DNA of 64,000 nt from Streptomyces sp. NBC_00083 (GCF_026343295.1 NZ_JAPELY010000001.1:1364001-1428000); one strand, 5' to 3'. Positions 1-10,998 are shown, counted from the first letter of the stretch. Translations and numbers: made by a program. The notes: a model not told the origin generated them from the sequence alone.

Positions 1-909
1 CTGCGCGCCGCCGTGCGCGCCGAGTGGGGCGACACCCTGCCGACCCGCTTCACCGTCATCGGCATGGGCCGCTTCGGCGGCCACGAGCTGGGCTACGGCT
101 CGGACGCGGACGTCCTGTTCGTGCACGAACCCCGCGAGGGCGTCGACGAGCAGGAGGCGGCGCGGGCCGCCAACCGGATCGTCTCCGAGATGCGCCGGCT
201 CCTCCAACTCCCCGCCGCCGACCCGCCGTTGCTGATCGACGCCGATCTGCGCCCGGAGGGCAAGTCCGGGCCGATGGTGCGCACGCTGAAGTCGTACGAG
301 GCGTACTACCGGCGCTGGTCGCTGGTGTGGGAGAGCCAGGCGCTGCTGCGCGCCGAGGTGATGGCCGGCGACGCGGAGCTCGGGGCCCGCTTCATCGAGC
401 TGATCGACCCGCTGCGGTATCCGATGGAGGGCCTGAACGACGACGCGGTGCGCGAGATCCGCCGCCTCAAGGCCCGGATGGAGTCCGAGCGGATGCCGCG
501 CGGCGCCGACCCCACGCTCCACGCCAAGCTGGGCCGCGGCGGCCTCTCCGACGTCGAGTGGACCGTGCAGCTGTTGCAGATGCGGCACGGCTGGGAGCTG
601 CCGGGGCTGCGCACCACCCGGACCCGTGAGGCGCTGGCCGCCGCGCATGCGGCGGGGCTCGTGGAGACCGAGGCCGCGGCGATACTGGACGAGGCGTGGG
701 TGCTGGCCACGCGGGTGCGCAACGGGGTCATGCTGGTCCGGGGGCGGGCCGGTGACACGTTCCCGTCCGACGGGCGGGAACTTGCGGCGGTGGGGCGTTA
801 CCTCGGGTACGAGCCGGGGCATGTCGGGGACATGCTGGAGGACTACCGCCGCCTGACGCGCAGGGCGCGGGGGGTCGTGGAGGAGCTGTTCTACGGGGCA
901 CACCTGTAG
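1..909 (+). CDS. glnE: GlnE, C-terminal part (truncated by window edge)
   Basis: This is the 3' end of the bifunctional glutamine synthetase adenylyltransferase/deadenylyltransferase. The frame is open from base 1, so the N-terminal half and the start codon lie outside the window; about 302 residues are present. The motif GMGRFGGHELGYGSDADV near the left edge is the nucleotidyltransferase signature (G-S-D-A-D, two metal-binding aspartates). It is followed by the helical region (KLGRGGLSDVEW) typical of the C-terminal adenylylating half. Its substrate is the type I glutamine synthetase, encoded at 47501-48910, which retains the target tyrosine. The protein closes down glutamine synthetase when nitrogen becomes plentiful. 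Confidence 0.95.
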   Translation: MRAAVRAEWGDTLPTRFTVIGMGRFGGHELGYGSDADVLFVHEPREGVDEQEAARAANRIVSEMRRLLQLPAADPPLLIDADLRPEGKSGPMVRTLKSYEAYYRRWSLVWESQALLRAEVMAGDAELGARFIELIDPLRYPMEGLNDDAVREIRRLKARMESERMPRGADPTLHAKLGRGGLSDVEWTVQLLQMRHGWELPGLRTTRTREALAAAHAAGLVETEAAAILDEAWVLATRVRNGVMLVRGRAGDTFPSDGRELAAVGRYLGYEPGHVGDMLEDYRRLTRRARGVVEELFYGAHL

Positions 910-968
910 CCCCGGCCCGCCGGGCTGGACGCGGGTAACCTGGCGCGCCGGTCGACCCATACCGCGCT

Positions 969-990
969 CAGGGGCGCGGGGAACTGCGCG
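969..990 (+). repeat. Intergenic repeat, copy 1 (22 bp)
   Basis: A GC-rich element beginning CAGGGGCGCGGGG lies between glnE and the PAP2 gene. The exact reverse complement of all 22 bases occurs at 56347-56368, also in a non-coding gap. Short elements of this kind are scattered between Streptomyces genes; their function is unknown to me. Confidence 0.7.
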
Positions 991-1073
991 AGAAGCGGGC
1001 ACGGTCCGCACCCGTAAACCGGGTCGGGGGGAAGCGGGCGCGGTTCGCAGGCGAAGGCGGGCCCCGGGTGGGT

Positions 1074-1955
1074 TTACGCCCCGGACTGGCTGGGGGCGCG
1101 GCGGCGCGGGGCCGGTTCGCGTACGCGCTTCGGGAGCCGGTGCGGCAGGGCGCCGTACCACGTGCGCGAGACCAGGAGGCCGAAGGTGAGGCAGAGCAGG
1201 CCGCCCACCGCGTCCAGCCAGAAGTGGTTCGCCGTGGAGACGATCACCACCAGCGTGGCCATCGGATAGAGCAGGCCCAGGATCTTCGCCCAGGGCGCGG
1301 AGGCCAGCGCGAAGATCGTCAGGCCGCACCAGGTCGACCACCCGATGTGCATGGACGGCATCGCCGCGTACTGGTTCGACATGTTCTTCAGGTCGCCCGA
1401 CGCCATCGAGCCCCAGGTGTGGTGCACCAGGACCGTGTCGACGAAGCCGCCGCCGTTCATCAGGCGGGGCGGCGCGAGCGGGGCGAAGAAGTAGCCGACC
1501 AGGGCCACGCCCGTCGTCGCGAAGAGCACGAGGCGTGACGCCGCGTAACGGCCGGGGTGACTACGGAACAGCCACACCAGGACACCGATGGTGACGATGA
1601 AGTGCAGTGTCGCGTAGTAGTAGTTCATGCCGACGATGAGCCATGTCACCGAATTCACGGCGTGGTTGACCGACTGCTCCACCGCGATGCCCAGATGGTG
1701 CTCGACGCTCCAGATCCAGTCGGCGTTCCGCAGCGCCTGTGCCTTCTGCTCCGGCACGGCGTTGCGGATCAGCGAGTACACCCAGTAACTCACCGCGATC
1801 AGAAGGATTTCGAACCAGATGCGTGGCCGGCGCGGACGGCGCAGACTGCGCACCCGGGCGGTAAATCCATTTCGTCCGGGTTCGTTGGTCGTGGGTGAGG
1901 CCGACGGTTCCTTGGTTGGAGCGGCCGTCCGGCCTTCCAGAGTCTTCACGGTCAT
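1074..1955 (-). CDS. PAP2-superfamily membrane phosphatase
   Basis: A predicted integral membrane protein of about 293 residues related to the PAP2/inositol-phosphorylceramide-synthase-like phosphatases. Several hydrophobic segments follow a charged N-terminus. The phosphatase signature is visible as AAMPSMHIGW (the P-S-x-H block) and STANHFWLDAVGG (the H-x3-D block), placing the active site at the membrane surface. A lipid phosphate or pyrophosphate is the likely substrate, but the sequence does not say which. The start is uncertain: ATG at 1955 is used because the hydrophilic N-terminus MTVKTLEG looks natural, and an ATG at 1964 is equally possible. It converges with glnE. Confidence 0.8.
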   Translation of the reverse strand: MTVKTLEGRTAAPTKEPSASPTTNEPGRNGFTARVRSLRRPRRPRIWFEILLIAVSYWVYSLIRNAVPEQKAQALRNADWIWSVEHHLGIAVEQSVNHAVNSVTWLIVGMNYYYATLHFIVTIGVLVWLFRSHPGRYAASRLVLFATTGVALVGYFFAPLAPPRLMNGGGFVDTVLVHHTWGSMASGDLKNMSNQYAAMPSMHIGWSTWCGLTIFALASAPWAKILGLLYPMATLVVIVSTANHFWLDAVGGLLCLTFGLLVSRTWYGALPHRLPKRVREPAPRRRAPSQSGA

Positions 1956-2073
1956 GTCACCCATGGGAAGAGAGTCTGCCAGATGCACATACCCCCCGCC
2001 GATCATCCTCCGGTCGGGTTCGGTCCGCACCCGGTACTCCCAGAGGACGAGGCGACCCCGACGGGGCCCGGGG

Positions 2074-3126
2074 TCACGGGGCGGTGAGCGGGCGGGCGCC
2101 GGAGGTCGAACCGCGTACGACCAGCTCGGGCATGAACACGAACTCGCTGTGCGGCGCGGGGGTGCCGCCGACCTCTTCGAGCAGGGCGCGCACGGCCGCC
2201 TGGCCCATCGCCGTCACCGGCTTGCGGATCGTGGTGAGCGGTGGGTCGGTGAACGCTATCAACGGAGAGTCGTCGAACCCCACCACAGAGACGTCGCGCG
2301 GTACGTCGAGCCCCGCCTGGCGGGCGGCCCTGATCGCGCCGAGCGCCATCATGTCGCTGGCGCACACGACCGCGGTGCAGCCCTGGGCGATCAGCGCGGA
2401 GGCGGCCGCCTGGCCGCCCTCCAGGGTGTAGAGCGAGTGCTGGATCAGGGACTCCGCCTCGGCGAGGCTGAGGCCGAGCCGGTCCATCATCCCCGCGGTG
2501 AAGCCCTCGATCTTGCGCAGGACCGGCACGAAGCGCTTGGGCCCCACGGCCAGGCCGATCCTGGTGTGACCGAGCGCCGCGAGATGCGTGACGGCCAGCC
2601 GCATCGCGGCCCGGTCGTCGGGCGAGATGAAGGGCGCCTGCACCTTCGGCGAGAAGCCGTCCACCAGGACGTACGGGACTCCCTGGGCGCGCAGCTGCTC
2701 GTACCGCTCCATGTCGGCGGTGGTGTCCGCGTGCAGCCCGGAGACGAAGATGATCCCCGAGACGCCCCGGTCCACCAGCATCTCGGTGAGCTCGTCCTCG
2801 GTGGAGCCGCCCGGGGTCTGCGTCGCGAGCACCGGGGTGTAGCCCTGCCGGGTCAGCGACTGCCCGATGACCTGGGCGAGGGCGGGGAAGATCGGGTTCT
2901 CCAGCTCCGGCGTTATCAGGCCGACGAGCCCCGCGCTGCGGCGGCGCAGTCGTACGGGCCGCTCGTACCCCAGCACGTCGAGTGCGGCGAGAACGGATTC
3001 ACGGGTGCCCGCGGCCACGCCGGGCTTGCCGTTGAGCACGCGGCTGACTGTGGCTTCGCTGACCCCCGCCTGGGCTGCGATGTCGGCGAGCCGTGCGGTC
3101 ACGGGATTGGACTGTACCGGTCGCAC
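2074..3126 (-). CDS. malR: LacI-family repressor of maltose/maltodextrin genes
   Basis: A 350-residue LacI/GalR regulator. The N-terminal helix-turn-helix with hinge (ADIAAQAGVSEATVSRVLNG) starts about residue 14, and the periplasmic-binding-protein-like effector domain fills the rest. It begins with GTG one base after the stop of the upstream glucosidase gene, so the two are co-translated. A second, clearly homologous regulator lies at 9951-10991. By position (on the far side of the malE divergent promoter) this one best matches MalR of S. coelicolor, which represses malEFG until maltose is present. Which of the two regulators controls which promoter cannot be read from sequence. Confidence 0.88.
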   Translation of the reverse strand: MRPVQSNPVTARLADIAAQAGVSEATVSRVLNGKPGVAAGTRESVLAALDVLGYERPVRLRRRSAGLVGLITPELENPIFPALAQVIGQSLTRQGYTPVLATQTPGGSTEDELTEMLVDRGVSGIIFVSGLHADTTADMERYEQLRAQGVPYVLVDGFSPKVQAPFISPDDRAAMRLAVTHLAALGHTRIGLAVGPKRFVPVLRKIEGFTAGMMDRLGLSLAEAESLIQHSLYTLEGGQAAASALIAQGCTAVVCASDMMALGAIRAARQAGLDVPRDVSVVGFDDSPLIAFTDPPLTTIRKPVTAMGQAAVRALLEEVGGTPAPHSEFVFMPELVVRGSTSGARPLTAP

Positions 3127-3127
3127 G

Positions 3128-4732
<1,605 letters not shown>

Positions 4733-4803
4733 GTGTGGTCCCCTTCGCCTGTGTCTGCGGGATCAGCGGGATCAACGCCGATGGCCCCTCGAAAGTAACA
4801 GTC

Positions 4804-4944
4804 CTGCAAGGTCTTGCGGAAGCCTTGCAGCGCCCCGACGGGTGCGTGTGAACCAGGCGCACCCCCCTTGACAAGGCGCACAACGGCAACCGTGCGGACA
4901 CGCTGATGTAACGATCGACCGCCCTTGCAGAAATTCTTCGCAAG
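4804..4944. promoter_or_regulatory. MalR/LacI operator cluster in divergent malE promoter region
   Basis: The gap between the divergent glucosidase and malE holds repeated CTTGCAG-like elements: CTGCAAG at 4804-4810, CTTGCGG at 4813-4819, CTTGCAG at 4824-4830, CTTGCAG at 4924-4930, and a reversed CGCAAG at 4939-4944. CTTGCAG direct and inverted repeats are the known binding motif of the Streptomyces MalR/Reg1 repressors of mal and amylase genes. A TTGACA at 4868-4873 lies between the two groups, but no convincing -10 follows at the usual distance. Placing one group near each promoter would let one regulator control both directions. Confidence 0.75.
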
Positions 4945-5026
4945 GTCTTTCGGTCGCCTTTCATCCTTGTTACGTTCCTGGCGATCCGGCGCCGTGATTG
5001 GAACGGCACCCAGTGAAGGAGTTCTC

Positions 5027-6301
5027 ATGCGACGTGGCATAGCGGCCACCGCGATCGCGGCGACCCTCGCTCTCGCGGCGACGGCCTGCGGTGGCAGCGA
5101 CAGTGACGGCGGCAAGGCGGACGGCCCCGTCACCATCACCTGGTGGGACACCTCGAACGCCACGAACGAGGCGCCCACGTACCAGGCGCTGGTCACGGAG
5201 TTCGAGAAGGCGAACCCGAAGATCAAGGTCAAGTACGTCAACGTGCCCTTCGACCAGGCGCAGAACAAGTTCGACACCGCCGCCGGCGCCAAGGGCGCCC
5301 CGGACGTGCTGCGCGCCGAGGTCGGCTGGACGCCCGCCTTCGCGAAGAAGGGCTACTTCGTGCCGCTCGACGGCACCGAGGCCCTCGCGGACCAGGCCAA
5401 GTTCCGGCCCAACCTGATCAAGCAGGCCCAGTTCCAGGGGAAGACCTACGGCGTGCCGCTGGTCACCGACACCCTGGCGCTCGTCTACAACAAGGCCCTC
5501 TTCGCCAAGGCCGGCATCACCAAGGCCCCGGCCACCTGGGACGAGCTGAAGGCGGACGCCGCGCTCGTCAAGGAGAAGGCCGGCGTCGACGGCTACTGGG
5601 GCTCCACCGCCGGGTACTACGCCCAGCCGTTCCTGTACGGCGAGGGCACCGACACGGTGGACGCCGCCGGCAAGAAGGTCACCATCGCGAGTGCCCCCGC
5701 CAACAAGGGCCTGGAGACCTGGAAGGGCCTGTTCGACGGCCCCGGCCTGCACAAGGCGGACGTCACCGCCGACGCGTACGCCCACATCCAGGACGCCTTC
5801 GTGAACGGCAAGGTCGCCGCGATCGTGCAGGGCCCGTGGGAGATCACCAACTTCTACAAGGGCTCCGCGTTCCAGGACAAGGCCAACCTCGGCATCGCCA
5901 CCGTCCCGGCCGGCTCCGCGGGCAAGGCCGGCGCCCCGACCGGCGGCCACAACCTGTCCGTGTACGCGGGCTCCGACAAGACGCACGCCGACGCCGCCCT
6001 GAAGTTCGTCAACTTCATGACGTCGGCCAAGAGCCAGGAGACCATCGCCCTCAAGAACTCCACGCTGCCGACCCGCGACGACGCCTACACCGCGCAGGTC
6101 AAGGCCGACCCGGGCATCGCCGGCTTCCAGGGCGTGCTGCCCGCCGCCCAGCCGCGCCCGGAGCTGCCCGAGTACAGCTCGCTGTGGACGCCGATGGACA
6201 CCGAGCTGCCGAAGGTCGCCGACGGCAAGGAGTCCGTCGCCGACGCCACGAAGAGCCTTGAGCGGGACATGGCCAAGCTGGTCCCCGACTTCTCCAAGTG
6301 A
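5027..6301 (+). CDS. malE: Maltose/maltodextrin ABC transporter solute-binding lipoprotein
   Basis: A 424-residue extracytoplasmic sugar-binding protein. A short signal peptide (RRGIAATAIAATLALAATAC) ends at a lipobox-like cysteine followed by a Gly/Ser/Asp-rich linker, so the protein is lipid-anchored outside the membrane. The rest reads as a family 1 extracellular solute-binding protein (ITWWDTSN near the mature start). The ATG at 5027 is preceded by GAAGGAG at 5015-5021; a longer in-frame reading from 4925 runs through the operator region and is rejected. It is first in a malEFG-glucosidase-LacI operon. No ATPase gene is nearby, as expected for systems energised by MsiK. Confidence 0.95.
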   Translation: MRRGIAATAIAATLALAATACGGSDSDGGKADGPVTITWWDTSNATNEAPTYQALVTEFEKANPKIKVKYVNVPFDQAQNKFDTAAGAKGAPDVLRAEVGWTPAFAKKGYFVPLDGTEALADQAKFRPNLIKQAQFQGKTYGVPLVTDTLALVYNKALFAKAGITKAPATWDELKADAALVKEKAGVDGYWGSTAGYYAQPFLYGEGTDTVDAAGKKVTIASAPANKGLETWKGLFDGPGLHKADVTADAYAHIQDAFVNGKVAAIVQGPWEITNFYKGSAFQDKANLGIATVPAGSAGKAGAPTGGHNLSVYAGSDKTHADAALKFVNFMTSAKSQETIALKNSTLPTRDDAYTAQVKADPGIAGFQGVLPAAQPRPELPEYSSLWTPMDTELPKVADGKESVADATKSLERDMAKLVPDFSK

Positions 6302-6381
6302 GCCCCGCCGCCGGGCCGTTCCCCACGGGGGACGGCCCGGCGGTACGCACGTCCGCCGAACTTCCCGGAAAAGGTGTCGAG

Positions 6382-7374
6382 ATGACCGTTGCCGTCGATG
6401 GCGCGGCCCCCACGAGCGCGGCCACGGCGCGCCCGGGGCCGCGGGAGCGCCTCAGGCGGTCCTGGCAGAAGCACTGGTACGCGTACGCGATGGTCGCGCC
6501 GATCGTCGTCGTGCTCGGCGTCCTCGTGCTCTATCCGCTCGTCCAGGGCGTCTACTACACGCTCACCGACGCCAACAGCCTCAACTCGGCGCGCACCATC
6601 GGCGCCAACCACATCGCCGGCACCTACGAGTTCGTCGGGCTGCACAACTACGCGGACATCCTGTGGGGGCCGACCGCCTGGGACCGGTTCTGGTCGCACT
6701 TCATCTGGACGGTGGTGTGGACCGTCGCCTGTGTGACCCTGCACTACACCATCGGCCTGGTGCTGGCCCTGCTGCTCAACCAGAAGCTCCGCGGCCGCAC
6801 CTTCTACCGGATGATGCTGATCCTGCCGTGGGCGGTGCCCACCTTCGTCACCGTCTTCTCCTGGCGCCTGATGCTCAGCGACTCCGGCGTCGTCAACACG
6901 ATGCTCGGCACGCTCCACCTGCCCCAGCCCCAATGGCTTGAGCAGCCGCACTTCCAGCAGCTCGCCGCGATCCTCGTCAACACCTGGGTCGGCGTGCCCT
7001 TCATGATGGTCTCGCTCCTCGGCGGCCTCCAGACGATCCCCGCCGAGCTGTACGAGGCCGCCGAGATGGACGGCGCGACCCCCTGGCAGCGCTTCCGCCA
7101 CGTCACCCTGCCGGGCCTGCGGCCGGTCAGCGCCACCGTCGTGCTGCTCGGCATCATCTGGACCTTCAACCAGTTCGTGATCATCTTCCTGCTGTTCGGC
7201 AACGGCGGCGCCCCCGACGCCCAGATCCTCGTCACCTGGGCCTACCGGCTCGGCTTCGGACAGCAGCCACGCGACTTCGCGCAGTCGGCCACCTACGGCG
7301 TGCTGCTGCTCTCCATCCTGATCGTCTTCTCCTCCTTCTACCGTCGCTGGCTGGCCCGCAATGAACAGGTCTGA
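6382..7374 (+). CDS. malF: Maltose ABC transporter permease MalF
   Basis: A 330-residue inner-membrane permease with several hydrophobic segments and the binding-protein-dependent transport (EAA) loop around EAAEMDGATPWQRFRHVTLP. This loop docks the ATPase. The start is ATG 6382, with a purine-rich GGAAAAGG upstream. The gene follows malE after 80 bases and overlaps or abuts malG, forming a heterodimeric channel with it. Confidence 0.93.
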   Translation: MTVAVDGAAPTSAATARPGPRERLRRSWQKHWYAYAMVAPIVVVLGVLVLYPLVQGVYYTLTDANSLNSARTIGANHIAGTYEFVGLHNYADILWGPTAWDRFWSHFIWTVVWTVACVTLHYTIGLVLALLLNQKLRGRTFYRMMLILPWAVPTFVTVFSWRLMLSDSGVVNTMLGTLHLPQPQWLEQPHFQQLAAILVNTWVGVPFMMVSLLGGLQTIPAELYEAAEMDGATPWQRFRHVTLPGLRPVSATVVLLGIIWTFNQFVIIFLLFGNGGAPDAQILVTWAYRLGFGQQPRDFAQSATYGVLLLSILIVFSSFYRRWLARNEQV

Positions 7375-7381
7375 TGCCCCC

Positions 7382-8239
7382 ATGACCAGGACCACCAAGG
7401 TCGTTTCCCGGGACCACGGCCGGCGCCGCACCGCCGTCCTGTCGCACCTCGCGCTGAGTTTCGCCGCCCTCGTCGCGCTCTTCCCGATCGCGTGGCTCGT
7501 CTTCGTCTCGCTCGGGCCCGACAAGGACGACTACCTCCACCCGGGCCGCATCTGGTCCAAGCTGTCCTTCTCCAACTACGCCTTCGTCACCGAGCACACC
7601 AAGTTCTTCACCTGGCTCGGCAACACCGCCCTGATCGCCGTCCTGACCTGCGTCATCGGCGTGATGTTCGCGGCGACCACCGGCTACGCGGTCTCCCGGA
7701 TGCGCTTCCCCGGCTACAAGAAGCTGATGTGGGTGCTGCTCGTCACCCAGATGTTCCCGATCGCCGTCCTGATCGTGCCGATGTACCAGATCCTCGGCGA
7801 CATGGGTCTCATCGACACCTACGGCGGCCTGATCCTCGTGTACTGCTCCACCGCGGTGCCGTACTGCGCGTGGATGCTCAAGGGGTACTTCGACACCATC
7901 CCGGTCGAGATCGACGAGGCGGGCCGCGTCGACGGACTCAGCCCGTTCGGCACCTTCTTCCGCCTGATCCTGCCGCTCGCCCGGCCCGGCCTCGCCGTCG
8001 CCGCGTTCTACACCTGCCTCACCGCGTGGGGCGAGGTGGCGTTCGCGTCCACCTTCATGCTCGACGACAGCAAGTACACGCTCGCCGTGGGCCTTTCCAG
8101 CTTCGTCAGCCAGCACGACGCCCAGTGGAACTACATGGCCGCGACCGCCGTGCTCATCGCGATCCCGGTCTCCGCGATCTTCTATCTGGTCCAGAAGCAC
8201 CTCGTGACCGGCATGACCGCAGGCGCCACCAAGGGCTGA
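7382..8239 (+). CDS. malG: Maltose ABC transporter permease MalG
   Basis: A 285-residue permease, the second half of the maltodextrin channel. It has a hydrophobic N-terminal segment (LSHLALSFAALVALFPIAWL), further membrane segments, and an EAA-type loop (EIDEAGRVDGLSPFGTFFRLILP) for ATPase contact. Two starts are possible: ATG 7382, eight bases after the malF stop, or ATG 7361, which would overlap malF by 14 bases and add MNRSDAP. I report the shorter form. Confidence 0.93.
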   Translation: MTRTTKVVSRDHGRRRTAVLSHLALSFAALVALFPIAWLVFVSLGPDKDDYLHPGRIWSKLSFSNYAFVTEHTKFFTWLGNTALIAVLTCVIGVMFAATTGYAVSRMRFPGYKKLMWVLLVTQMFPIAVLIVPMYQILGDMGLIDTYGGLILVYCSTAVPYCAWMLKGYFDTIPVEIDEAGRVDGLSPFGTFFRLILPLARPGLAVAAFYTCLTAWGEVAFASTFMLDDSKYTLAVGLSSFVSQHDAQWNYMAATAVLIAIPVSAIFYLVQKHLVTGMTAGATKG

Positions 8240-8310
8240 GCCGGACTCCGCTCCGGCTCCGCAAGCACCAGGTACCCAGGGGGCCCGCCCCCGGACCCCG
8301 TTAGGACGAC

Positions 8311-9954
8311 ATGACCCAGCACATCGCTGCCCCCCGCCCCCAGACCACCAGCACCCAGTGGTGGCGGGACGCCGTGATCTACCAGGTCTATCCGCGCAGC
8401 TTCGCCGACGGCAACGGCGACGGCATGGGCGACCTCGACGGCGTACGCAGCCGCCTTCCGTACCTGCGCGACCTCGGCGTCGACGCCGTCTGGCTCTCGC
8501 CGTTCTACGCCTCCCCGCAGGCCGACGCCGGCTACGACGTCGCCGACTACCGGGCCATCGACCCGATGTTCGGCACCCTGCTCGACGCCGACGCGCTGAT
8601 CCGCGACGCCCACGAGCTGGGCCTGCGCGTCATCACCGACCTGGTGCCCAACCACTCGTCCGACCAGCACGAGTGGTTCAGGCGCGCCATCGAGGAGGGG
8701 CCCGGCTCGCCGCTGCGCGCCCGCTACCACTTCCGCCCCGGCAAGGGCGAGGACGGTCAACTCCCGCCCAACGACTGGGAGTCCATCTTCGGCGGTCCCG
8801 CCTGGACCCGTACCGAGGACGGCCAGTGGTACCTCCACCTGTTCGCCCCCGAGCAGCCCGACCTCAACTGGGACCACCCGGCGGTCGCCGACGAGTTCCG
8901 CTCGATCCTGCGCTTCTGGCTCGACATGGGCGTCGACGGCTTCCGCATCGATGTCGCCCACGGCCTGGTCAAGGCGCCGGGCCTGCCCGACATCGGGGGC
9001 CACGACCAGCTCAAGCTGCTCGGCAACGACGTCATGCCGTTCTTCGACCAGGAGGGCGTGCACGAGATCTACCGGTCCTGGCGGACCATCCTGGACGAGT
9101 ACGACGGCGAGCGCATCGCGGTCGCCGAGGCCTGGACCCCCACGGTCGAGCGGACCGCCCTGTACGTACGCCCCGACGAACTGCACCAGGCCTTCAACTT
9201 CCAGTATCTTGGCGCCCCTTGGGAGGCGGCGGCGCTGCGCGAGGTCATCGACACCTCCCTCGCCGCGATGCGCCCGGTCGGCGCCCCCGCCACCTGGGTC
9301 CTGTCCAACCACGACGTCACCCGGCACGCCACCCGCTTCGCCAACCCGCCCGGCCTGGGCACCCAGCTGCGCACCCCGGGCGACCGGGAACTCGGCCTGC
9401 GCCGGGCCCGCGCGGCCACCCTCCTGATGCTGGCCCTGCCCGGCTCGGCCTACGTCTACCAGGGCGAGGAGCTCGGCCTGCCCGACGTCACCGACCTGCC
9501 CGACGAGGTGCGCCAGGACCCGTCGTTCTTCCGCGCGGCGGGCCAGGACGGCTTCCGCGACGGCTGCCGCGTCCCGATCCCGTGGACCGTCGAGGGCAGC
9601 TCGTACGGCTTCGGCAGCGGCGGCAGCTGGCTTCCGCAGCCCGACACGTGGGGCGGGCTCAGCGTCGAGGCGCAGACCGGCGACGCCGACTCCACCCTTG
9701 AGCTGTACCGCGCGGCCATCGCGGCCCGCCGCGCCCACCCGGGCCTCGGTGCCGGCGACGACCTGCGGTGGCTGGACGCCCCCGAGGGCGTCCTCGCCTT
9801 CGCCCGCGAGGGCTTCGTGTGCACGGTGAACCTGACGGGACGCCTGGTGTCGCTGCCGGTGCCCGGCCGCGTCGTCCTGGCCAGCGGGCCCTTCGCCGTC
9901 GACGGCGACCGGTGCGAACTGCCGGGCGACACGACGGTGTGGTGGACGGTGTGA
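8311..9954 (+). CDS. aglA: GH13 alpha-glucosidase, copy 2
   Basis: A cytoplasmic 547-residue GH13 alpha-glucosidase. Conserved regions are LVPNHSSDQ near residue 115, GVDGFRIDVAHG with nucleophile D214, AVAEAW with acid/base E273, and SNHD with D335. The ATG is preceded by AGGACG. It lies 71 bases after malG and shares its last bases with the next gene (GTGA overlap), so it belongs to the mal operon. It corresponds by position to AglA of S. coelicolor. It is strongly similar along its whole length to the glucosidase at 3128-4732, but has a short extra insertion after SNHDVTRHATR and lacks the other's longer N-terminal leader. Confidence 0.93.
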   Translation: MTQHIAAPRPQTTSTQWWRDAVIYQVYPRSFADGNGDGMGDLDGVRSRLPYLRDLGVDAVWLSPFYASPQADAGYDVADYRAIDPMFGTLLDADALIRDAHELGLRVITDLVPNHSSDQHEWFRRAIEEGPGSPLRARYHFRPGKGEDGQLPPNDWESIFGGPAWTRTEDGQWYLHLFAPEQPDLNWDHPAVADEFRSILRFWLDMGVDGFRIDVAHGLVKAPGLPDIGGHDQLKLLGNDVMPFFDQEGVHEIYRSWRTILDEYDGERIAVAEAWTPTVERTALYVRPDELHQAFNFQYLGAPWEAAALREVIDTSLAAMRPVGAPATWVLSNHDVTRHATRFANPPGLGTQLRTPGDRELGLRRARAATLLMLALPGSAYVYQGEELGLPDVTDLPDEVRQDPSFFRAAGQDGFRDGCRVPIPWTVEGSSYGFGSGGSWLPQPDTWGGLSVEAQTGDADSTLELYRAAIAARRAHPGLGAGDDLRWLDAPEGVLAFAREGFVCTVNLTGRLVSLPVPGRVVLASGPFAVDGDRCELPGDTTVWWTV

Positions 9955-10991
9955 GCCATGCCGCGCAGCCGGGCGGGCCGCGCCTCGCCGAGATAGCGGC
10001 CCAGGCCGCCGTCAGCGAGGCCACCGTCAGCCGCGTGCTCAACGGGAAGCCCGGCGTCGCCGACCCCACCCGGCAGCGGGTGCTCGCCGCCCTCGACGTC
10101 CTGGGCCGCGAGCGCCCGGCCCGGCTGCGCCGGCGCAGCGCCGGGCTGGTCGGCCTGGTCACCCCCGAGCTGACCAACCCCATCTTCCCCGCGTTCGCCC
10201 AGGCCGTGGAGCAGGTCCTCGCGGGCCACGGCTACACCCCGGTCCTGTGCACCCAACTCCCGGGCGGGGCAACGGAGGACGAGCTGGTGGAGCAGTTGGA
10301 GGAGCGCGGCGTCAGCGGCATCGTGTTCCTGTCGGGGCTGCACGCCGACACCTCCGCCGACCCGGCCCGCTATCTGGCGCTCGCCGAGCGGGGCGTCCCG
10401 TACGTCCTGGTCAACGGGTACAACGAGGCGCTGCGCGGCCCCTTCGTCTCACCCGACGACCATGCGGCGATGCGCATGGCGGTGGGCCACCTCACCGACC
10501 TCGGGCACACCCGGATCGGCCTGGCGATCGGACCGCTGCGGTACGTGCCCTCGCGCCGCAAGACCGAGGGGTTCACGGCGGCGCTCGGCGAGCGGCTCGG
10601 GCTGCGCGCCGAGGAGGCCGCCGCCTATGTGCGGCCGACGCTCTACAGCGTCGAGGGCGGCCAGGTCGCCGCGGGCGCCCTGCTCGACCAGGGCTGCACG
10701 GGCATCGTCTGCGGCAGCGACATGATGGCGCTCGGTGTGGTGCGCGCCGCGCGGGAACGGGGACTGCACGTGCCGCGCGACGTCTCGGTGGTGGGCTTCG
10801 ACGACTCCCAGCTCATAGCCTTCACCGACCCGCCCCTGACCACGGTGCGCCAGCCGGTGCAGGCGATGGCGACCGCCGCCGTCTCGGCACTCCTGGAGGA
10901 GATCGCCGGAACCCCCGTGCAGCGCACGGAGTTCGTCTTCCAGCCGGAGCTGGTGGTGCGCGCGTCGACGGCGGGCGCACGCAGGCTCTAG
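9951..10991 (+). CDS. LacI-family regulator, paralogue of MalR
   Basis: A 346-residue LacI/GalR regulator with the same helix-turn-helix sequence (AVSEATVSRVLNGKPGV) as the one at 2074-3126 and well over half of the aligned residues identical by eye. Effector-domain blocks such as VVGFDDS and IAFTDPPLTT are shared. The start is GTG 9951, overlapping the glucosidase stop as GTGA, so translation is coupled. Near-identical recognition helices suggest both regulators see the same CTTGCAG-type operators. The effector pocket may have diverged. It stops seven bases before the convergent SnoaL-like gene. Confidence 0.9.
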   Translation: MSHAAQPGGPRLAEIAAQAAVSEATVSRVLNGKPGVADPTRQRVLAALDVLGRERPARLRRRSAGLVGLVTPELTNPIFPAFAQAVEQVLAGHGYTPVLCTQLPGGATEDELVEQLEERGVSGIVFLSGLHADTSADPARYLALAERGVPYVLVNGYNEALRGPFVSPDDHAAMRMAVGHLTDLGHTRIGLAIGPLRYVPSRRKTEGFTAALGERLGLRAEEAAAYVRPTLYSVEGGQVAAGALLDQGCTGIVCGSDMMALGVVRAARERGLHVPRDVSVVGFDDSQLIAFTDPPLTTVRQPVQAMATAAVSALLEEIAGTPVQRTEFVFQPELVVRASTAGARRL

Positions 10992-10998
10992 GCAGGCC

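Noticed and set aside
4868-4873. TTGACA as the malE -35 element
   Set aside because: No -10-like hexamer lies 16-19 bases downstream, and the operators around 4924-4944 imply that the promoter is elsewhere.
4925-5026. Longer malE with 34 extra N-terminal residues
   Set aside because: The extension reads through the operator and promoter region and would put the signal peptide inside the protein. ATG 5027 has a strong ribosome-binding site.
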